Source: Siphonodentalium dalli (taxonomy: Eukaryota > Mollusca > Scaphopoda > Gadilida > Siphonodentaliidae). Taken from it: a stretch of DNA of 64,000 nt. The notes under the pieces were generated by a model. It searched no databases, had not been told where the DNA came from, and was given only the letters and a program-made list of their open reading frames with translations. A program made the translations under genes and the position numbers. Of the stretch, positions 54,101 to 63,100 are shown in pieces. Location: the NCBI GenBank assembly GCA_032622095.1, contig CP136067.1, positions 135,099,990-135,163,989 on the forward strand, written 5' to 3'. Position 1 is the stretch's first letter. Every line of letters begins with the position of its first letter.

Positions 54101-57100
54101 GAAGAGCAACGGGGCGATACTCTGTCCAAAACAGCATCAACCCATCCAATATTCCAAGATGTTTTGGACCGAGAAGATTTGGTGTAATGTTTCATATAAA
54201 AGATTGACATTTGCTGCAAATTTGGATAAAAAAATTGTGCAAACATGTTTGTTGGGTAAGTTTATTCACTATGTATATGGACACCCAAACAGAGTGTTTT
54301 ACTTTTATGTATTACAGAGGCTATCAAGGATTCAGCATGTAAACTATCTGGAACCGTAAGATGCGGCACACAGTACCACTACCAGATGGAGACGCAGGTA
54401 AGAACTCAGTAAGATGCGGCACACAGTACCACTACCAGATGGAGACGCAGGTAAGAACTCAGTAAGATGCGGCACACAGTACCACTACCAGATGGAGACG
54501 CAGGTAAGCACTCAGTAAGATGCGGCACACAGTACCACTACCAGATGGAGACGCAGGTAAGAACTCAGTAAGATGCGGCACACAGTACCACTACCAGATG
54601 GAGACGCAGGTAAGAACTCAGTAAGATGCGGCACACAGTACCACTACCAGATGGAGACACAGGTAAGAACTCAGTAAGATGCGGCACACAGTACCACTAC
54701 CAGATGGAGACGCAGGTAAGAACTCAGTAAGATGCGGCACACAGTACCACTACCAGATGGAGACGCAGGTAAGAACTCAGTAAGATGCGGCACACAGTAC
54801 CACTACCAGATGGAGACGCAGGTAAGAACTCAGTAAGATGCGGCACACAGTACCACTACCAGATGGAGACGCAGGTAAGAACTCAGTAAGATGCGGCACA
54901 CAGTACCACTACCAGATGGAGACACAGGTAAGAACTCAGTAAGATGCGGCACACAGTACCACTACCAGATGGAGACGCAGGTAAGAACTCAGTAAGATGC
55001 AGCACACAGTACCACTACCAGATGGAGACACAGGTAAGAACTCAGTAAGATGCAGCACACAGTACCACTACCAGATGGAGACACAGGTAAGAACTCAGTA
55101 AGATGCGGCACACAGTACCACTACCAGATGGAGACGCAGGTAAGAACTCAGCATGTGAGCTATATAGAGGAGTCATGTTATTTAGGATGCAGTACACCAA
55201 ATATGTTTATGCAAATCCAAACCAGAAATAACAAATCTTCATGATCAGGCATTCAATTCACCAATGTCTATTAAATATATGCCTAAACTATATACTATGT
55301 GAGTATATTGTGCATAAATGCAAATCGTACAAAAAGTTAAGACTTTTGTGAGAATATTGGTGGATTAGACTCTCCACACTACTTACCCGAATGGCACGAA
55401 TTCGCAGGTGAATGTACCTGGGGTCACCTAGCCAACAGTACAGTATGTAAATATTTGTATGAATGCCGTCATCTATAAATTCATATTAAATCATTGCTGA
55501 GGAAGGCCAGGTGACCGAAAGTCTTCGAAAAAGAGTGTCTATTATATAGTTTATAATTATATTTTTTTATGCGATTCAAAATGTTGTTGGTCACATGGAG
55601 GTTTTTGCTATACTTGAGTGCCTGGATATAATATGTATGACTGACTATTCATTTCAGATTTGTATTTGTGTTCCAACTGAAGATGGAATGAACGTGAAGG
55701 CATCCACACAATGGCCAGATGCTACCCAGCAGGGTATCTCCATAGTGCTCGGTGTACCAAGTAACAGGTAACTACTATGTCGTTATTATGCACTAAGTGC
55801 TTAAAGGTACCGATGGCCTTGGTTGTAGGTTGTAGTTTAGAAATAAATGTTATCAAATTATGAATTTCCTCAAGAATATACTACAAGTAATAGTATAGTA
55901 TGATTGCATGAATGCAATATTACCCACAAAACACACTTTTGTGTAAACTGAACATTTGTTTATATACAGCATGTAAATAGTGTGCAATCAGCAATACACT
56001 CAACACCGTGGCAATTTTTTAGGAGAGTGATACAGGGTGACCCATTCAACACCAAAATCTTGATTTGTGAGGATTAAAGAGCACTATATTGTAAACAATA
56101 TGGTGTCAATATTAACCAAAGTACACTTAGTGGGGTCTCCTCAGTGTTGAGTGTTTTGCATATCGCACACTCTTTAAGCACTGTACTGTATCATAATATG
56201 ACCTTTGTTTACTAACAAAGCATACTTTCTTGACAATAACATGTTATATATGCCATATATAGGATTGGTATAAGTCTATAAATCTGTCTATATTTTAATA
56301 TCTTTTCTGTTTATGGCTGTTTTAACAGATGTGACTTTTAGCAATACCCATCGTGAAGACCATCTGTATCTTTAAACTTTGGCTTCCATCTCCTCCTTGA
56401 TGTATATTTCTCACATGATCTATAAACTATCCTGGGAGTCGGGGGTGCAAATTGGGTCCTAATTGAAATATTGTTGCAACATTAAAATTAAAATTTAGAC
56501 TGGTACATTGTAAATTCTGAAAGCCAACTATGACCACTGTCTATTACTGTTTATAACCTCCATAACAAAGTTATGGGGTATTTAGGAATCGGCTTGTATT
56601 CCTACTTTTTTCAATCAATTTTGTTTAAACTTGGCACAGATATTGGTCATGGGGAAACTGTGAACCTGCGATTATGATGTACTTCTGACTTGATATACGC
56701 CCATTTGAAAAAACGGTTGTATTATGTAAATGGGTTGTCCGTCCATCCATCCATTGTCCACCGTCCGTCCGTCCGCTTTTGGTTTCCGGATGATAACTTT
56801 AGATTGAATCGAGTGAACTGAACCAAATTTGGTATGTTAGTTTTCTACACCAAAATACAGATCAAGTTCGAATATGGGTTTCGTCCGCATGATTTTGACT
56901 GAGTTATGCCCCTTTTTCGTTTTAGATTTTACCTGATATGCGGTTTCCAGTTCTGATTGATAAAAAAAATTGCTATGTGAATTTTTCAGTCAAAAATACC
57001 ACACTTGAAGTTATTGTGTTTTATTTTTTTTATCATTTCGTCTGAGGTTAAAGGTGTCAAACAAATGAATTAAACCTTGCCCCACTTTACTCCAGAAACG

Positions 57101-60100
57101 GGCGTATTATGCCACGCCCCGACGGCGTGCTCTTGTTTTTTAGTGGAGTTTAATTTTGTCCAAGGGGGTATAGCCAACAATTGGACTGTGGGGGGGGGGG
57201 GGGGGGGTGGGTGGTATCCTTAGACCTACCTCTAGTTAGACCAACAAAACTCTGCTTATGGCCGAAACTTCTCTAATTCTCCTAAAAAATTTCAGTGTAT
57301 ATGTAGAGGTGAAAAGACTTGGAGGTGCATATGGTTCAAAAATCAGCAGAAATTTTGGCGTGTCGACGGCATGTGCTTTAGCTGCTCACATCATGAACAG
57401 GTTTGTGCAAGCCTTGAAATAGTGAGCCTGTCATTTGCAGAATGAGGTCCCTCTGGGAACCTCATTCTGCTGAGGTGTAAGCAGAATGAGGTCCCCAGAG
57501 GGTGAATTTGGTGATGCTAGCCCGCTATACGGGGTAGCATCACTAAATTCACCCTCTGGGGACCTCATTCTGCAAATGACAGACACACTATTTCAAGGCT
57601 TGAGTTAGTGTCTTGTTATATCACTGGTCCATGATAGGTTGTCCAATAAAATTAATGTATTCATCATTTCTATGGGTTGAATGTATTGTCCAACTTTCCC
57701 CACTGCTGGCAACGGAGGGTATTGTTAAAGTCCGGAAAGGAAGAATATAACAGAAGACACGTCCCAACCACAATTTTCCCCGGACAACACATATAATAAT
57801 GTGTCACCTGATATACCATTTACCTTCCTTTTCCAAAAAACAGACATTTAACGAGGCTTTTTCTGGATTAAGCAAACGACTCATGAAGTATTGCGGCCAT
57901 GTTTGGGGTCTGTTCGATCGCGTTCCGGGCATATTTTTCCCCTCGATACTGCACAGTATGCCCAGAAGTCGATCAAACCGACCTGCTTCACATGTTGTTC
58001 GCCTGTTAAATGTCTCTTTTTTGGAAAAGGAAGGTAAACGGTATGTCAAGGTGACGCATTAGTATATGTATTGTCGGGTGAACATCGCGGTTTGTTCGTG
58101 TCTTCTGTCATATTCTTCCTTTCCGGACTTGAAGCGACCTCTCCCATTACAGGCATGGCTGTAATTTCGATGGGATACCTTTATCCCTTAGATTTTCGAC
58201 TAATGCAGATTCCTACTTGCTTTCGTATTGTGTAGATGCAACTTGCAATGATCTATGAGAATAACTTTGCAAATGGGTGCTAAGTGCTATTTTAATCTGC
58301 CAGTTGACTTAGTTGAGTGTAAATATAAGTAATGGATGTGGATTCAGGTTGTTCTGATATTTTTATGTGTGGAACACAAAATGTCAGACAAACTTGCAGC
58401 CATACTCTATGGAACATAAGCTAATAAAAATCCATTTTTTGATTGGAACCAAAATTCTTCTTCTTTTCATATAGACCAGTGCGACTGAGAATGGGCTTCT
58501 CATCCAATATGAAGATGATGGGCAAGAGGGTGCCATACAAAGCTGATTATGAGGTAAATTATTTGATTTATACTCCATTAGTGATTGAGTACATGCTGTT
58601 GGATATATAGTCACTTGATTTTCATCCTATCAATTGCAGCTAATAGGTTTGAGAACAACCTTCGGCCATTTGTTACTTTCTGAAGGGTTAATATGAAAGA
58701 ATGAATAGTTTAACCCTTTCTATACTAAGTACTCATTGACGAGTAGTTCCATTAACCCTTTCAGTGCCAGGGGCCGATCTCATCGGCCCTAATTTACGGT
58801 CTGTAAAATCGGCCATAATTTTTTTGGTTTTTTTTTTGGTTGAATTTATTTTGGGTATGCTTAAGCATGCTATAGCAAATTTAAAAACAAACTGGATGAA
58901 ACCTTAGGGGCATGTTATAACTCAAAACTTTCACCAAGTATTCATAGTAATAATTTTGATGCCCATGAAAAACATGAGATTCCCTGGCACTAAACCTACA
59001 AAATAAGTCTGTTAAAGAATATATAATATAATAAGAAAACAATTATTAAAATTGTAAAAAATTGTAAAAAATAATAACAAATTATTTTTAATTGTTAGGC
59101 CAATGCATTCTCTTATATATGCGAGGCGACCTATGGTCGACTCGCATATATAAGAGAATGCATTGGCACAGGGTATATGGGTTGATACAAAAATCGGACC
59201 TGGCACTCAAAGGGTTAAAAATGTTCAGATTATAAGTTTGTTGAACTTATTCTCTAAACATTTCCCACCAATGAATATAAATAAATCTGCTCTTGTATTA
59301 TGTTTAATGTCTATTGTCTCCTTTTATTTCCTAAACACCCCCCCCCAAATAATAATAGACCATTCCAATGTGTAATCCTTTATAAATGAATGGGAGAATC
59401 AATTTAGTAAAGATAGGGTTAATATCTGGCATTTCTCTAACTGTCGTCATTATATGGACATCCCTACAAAAAAGAACTTACTGTTCTGATGTATAGTGTT
59501 TGATCTCAAATTGAAAAGACAACTTACAGAGTAAAACAATTTTATGTGCCGACACGGTTTGGTTACCAATTTCGCGATAGCCATGCTTGTGCTTTTTTGC
59601 ACGCGGCTATGTTTTTGTCTTGCACATGATTTATGTCACCGGTGTTAGTGTACCAATTAGAAACCAGGTCCCTTCTAAGTTTGGGTGAACAAACCTAAAT
59701 ATACCAATCAAACAAAGCGACGGCCGACATGAAGATTGTGCAGAGCCAGCTTATTAATATTCATTAGCATGATGTGTCTCGGTAGTAAACAGAAGTAGGT
59801 CAGAAATATGACGTTGTCACGTTCGTGACTAAAATGTCGACATAGGGCCCCAAAACTTACTTCGTTTATCAACTTATATTGGAATATAATTCGAGCATTC
59901 CAACGACATTGATCAGAAACCTCAGGTTATTAGATGAACTAATATCGAAACAAAACTCAAGTTGTTGTTCATCCATCAACTCAGAAAAATGGGATTAACC
60001 TGATCATGTTCATTGAGGCTCGCCTGAATATGAAAAGCTGGCTACAAATGTGATCGCCATATAAAAGCTGGCTACATTTGTGATCGATGCCTTCTGACAA

Positions 60101-63100
60101 TGACCCCATCAGCGTTAGTTAGCCGGGAAGTAGAGGAAGTGTCGGGGTTAAGATTATTATGCCTAGTCAGAAGTGTTTCTCTTCAAGACATATATATAGT
60201 TACCATTATTTATTTTGCTGTTGAATGTTATGGTTGAATTTCATGCATATATTATTGCCTGTGTCTTTTCGTGTTCATCATTATAGGTATTCCTAGTTTT
60301 CCCAGGTGATCCGGTGAAAACAGCCTTGTTTTTATACTGGAATGATTACTGATTCAGGTTTTTGGACCTTTAGAACAGTTGGCATCAAGATAGAGCCTTT
60401 ATTTTGGGATTTTTTTAAACTGGTGGTACAGGAACGGTATTAACCTGTTTCACATTTGGGCATTTTACACCCACAATTTGGTCTTAACACACTGGATAGA
60501 AAATATATTAAGCAGAAATCTCAAAAAGTTGCGCTAAGATAAACTATAAATTGTCCCCTTTTGTGATTGATTATTTCTGATATGTCACATATCAACCAGA
60601 GACGAGAATAATAAATTGTCGGACCAGGAATTCTTTGTTTGAGTTAATTTTGTTTCCTTAGATCCATTGGGGTAAACAGATTAAATTGGATGGCAGATAA
60701 AAGGATCTTTTATGTGCATTCAGCATCATTTTCAATGCTTTTAGGCTTATATATATATATACATAAAATAGTAGGATTTGTCTGTTGCCTATTTTCTCCC
60801 AGATCCCTGGACAAGCCTTGAAATAGGGTGTATGTCATTTGCAGAATGAGGTCCCCAGAGAGTGAATTTAGTGATGCTACCCCGCATAGCGGGCTAGCAT
60901 CACCAAATTCACCCTCTGGGGACCTCATTCTGCAAGTGACAGACACCCTATTTCAAGGCTTGTCCCTGGATCTATGTCGTCGCTTGGAGTAACCTGGCTG
61001 ATGTTATAACGGCATTAGTTTTTCTAAATTTTTAACAAGTTCAATCTAAAAAAAAAATCCAAATTAACATGGTTTTTTAAATAAATTAAAAAATAAAATA
61101 AAATAAAAAATTATAAATAATCAACATGTCCACAAAGGGGCACCCTTTGTGCAGGGGCCGCATATGCCTATGCCGCTGAATAAATTGTCAAATTATGACA
61201 TTTTCCATAATAGCCACTCAAAACAACCCAAAATCACATGAGACATTTTTATTATCCCTTAGTTTTTACCTATTTATCAAAGCATGCCGGATCCTTTAAT
61301 AATCATTGGTAATTTTTGATAGGTTGGTTTCACAGAAGAAGGAATGTTAAATGGTGTGAAGATTTCATATTATAGTGACTGTGGCTGTTCACCGAATGAG
61401 ATCACTGTTGGATTTGCAATGACTTGTGGTGACAACTGTAAGTAGCTTAACCCTTTCTATACAAAGTGGATTCTCCCACTCAGTCATAAAAGTAGATATT
61501 GGAATGATTTATTATTCATTTCGAAGGGAAATATAAGCAGACGACAGATAATAAAAGTGCAGAAGGAGTCCTTTTATTGGATTGAAATGTTCAGATAATA
61601 AGTACAACAGAAGACCTATGGTTATATTATATATATTATCTGTTTTTATCACATTTCCTAATGAATTTAAAGGGATAAATCAATGAGTATTTAGTATAGA
61701 AAGGGATATTATATATATTATTTTTCTTCTAACTTTTCTGCCACTCTCAAGAAATTTGAGTCCGTCCATTAATCTGTGTATCCGTACGTCTGTTATTCCA
61801 TTCATCAGCAATAACATTTACAAGATTGGTATGTAAATTTACCATCAACATTGGATTTCTCCATGCATGGTTCTTGCTTTTCCAGTTTCGGAGTTTTCCA
61901 TCTTTTTCCATGTGAAAATGTTATTATATCCCCATGGCCGAAGGAAATTTTAACTGTTGCCAATATTTAAAAAATGAATGTAGTGGGTGTTTACAAAATG
62001 TGCCTCAACAACCACAGGACCATATCCCCCAATAACACACTCACCCACTACATTAATTACTTATAATTATATACAGTAATAACACACACACCCACTACAT
62101 TCATTACTTATAATTATATACAGTAATAACACACACACCCACTACATTCATTACTTATAATTATATACAGTAATAACACACACACCCACTACATTCATTA
62201 CTTATAATTATATACTGTAATGCTCTAAGTAATCGACCCCTTAACCACAGCAGAATTATGGGTAACTTTTCAGGATTTAGTCGGAAATATGACTTGTTGC
62301 CATTCATCGGAAAGCTCTCGGGGACCATATTAACGACTAAATCCCGAAAAGTTACCCATAATTCTGCTGTGGTTAAGGAGTCGATTACTTAGGGCATTAT
62401 TGTATATAGCTTTTTGATGATTGTTCCCATAAAAAAGCTGTGAATTATTTATTTTCACAAAATCTGTCGAGAATTTGAGACTAACCCAAGTCAGCCCAAT
62501 ATAAGATTTCCAAGCTCTTAGCAAAGATAACATGATCAATATAAATAACTGGCTTCAGATGCAATCCGGCTGAACTTTGAAAAGCTCACCCGATTATTCT
62601 GCTAACCGCTTTTAGTGATTAAGTCAGATTAGGTGAATAATTTGTGACATCATGTTCTTATTACACTCTTTGTGTTATTGGGATATAAAATGGATGACCC
62701 ACTTGGAAGTTGACCAAACAGTATTTAGTGTAACACAGATGGGCTATGTAACGATATCATTATAAAAACAGAATGTATATCACAATATATAGAGTTATCA
62801 CAATTCATGAAAAATATATTTCTTCTTATGATCTCAGGAGTCCATCTCATGATGGTTTTCAATTTCTAAAATAATTGCAGTTCGAATATTTTGTCTATAG
62901 CTTCATGAGAAGAAGCAAGCATTCAAGTAGTGTGTCTGTCATTTGCAGAATGAGGTCCCCAGAGGGTGAATTTAGTGACGCTATCCCGCACACAGAGGGC
63001 TAGCATCACCAAATTCAACCTCTGGGAACCTCATTCTGCTTAGGCCTCAACTGCTATGGGAGACCTGGGATCAGATTGAAGTTCCCCAGTTGAAGCTGGC

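Noticed and set aside
55050-55244. ORF in the 53-bp array
   Set aside because: Produced by the repeat of exon 17 sequence; not an independent gene.
57799-58062. 87-codon ORF open on both strands
   Set aside because: Explained by the palindrome at 57728-58130.
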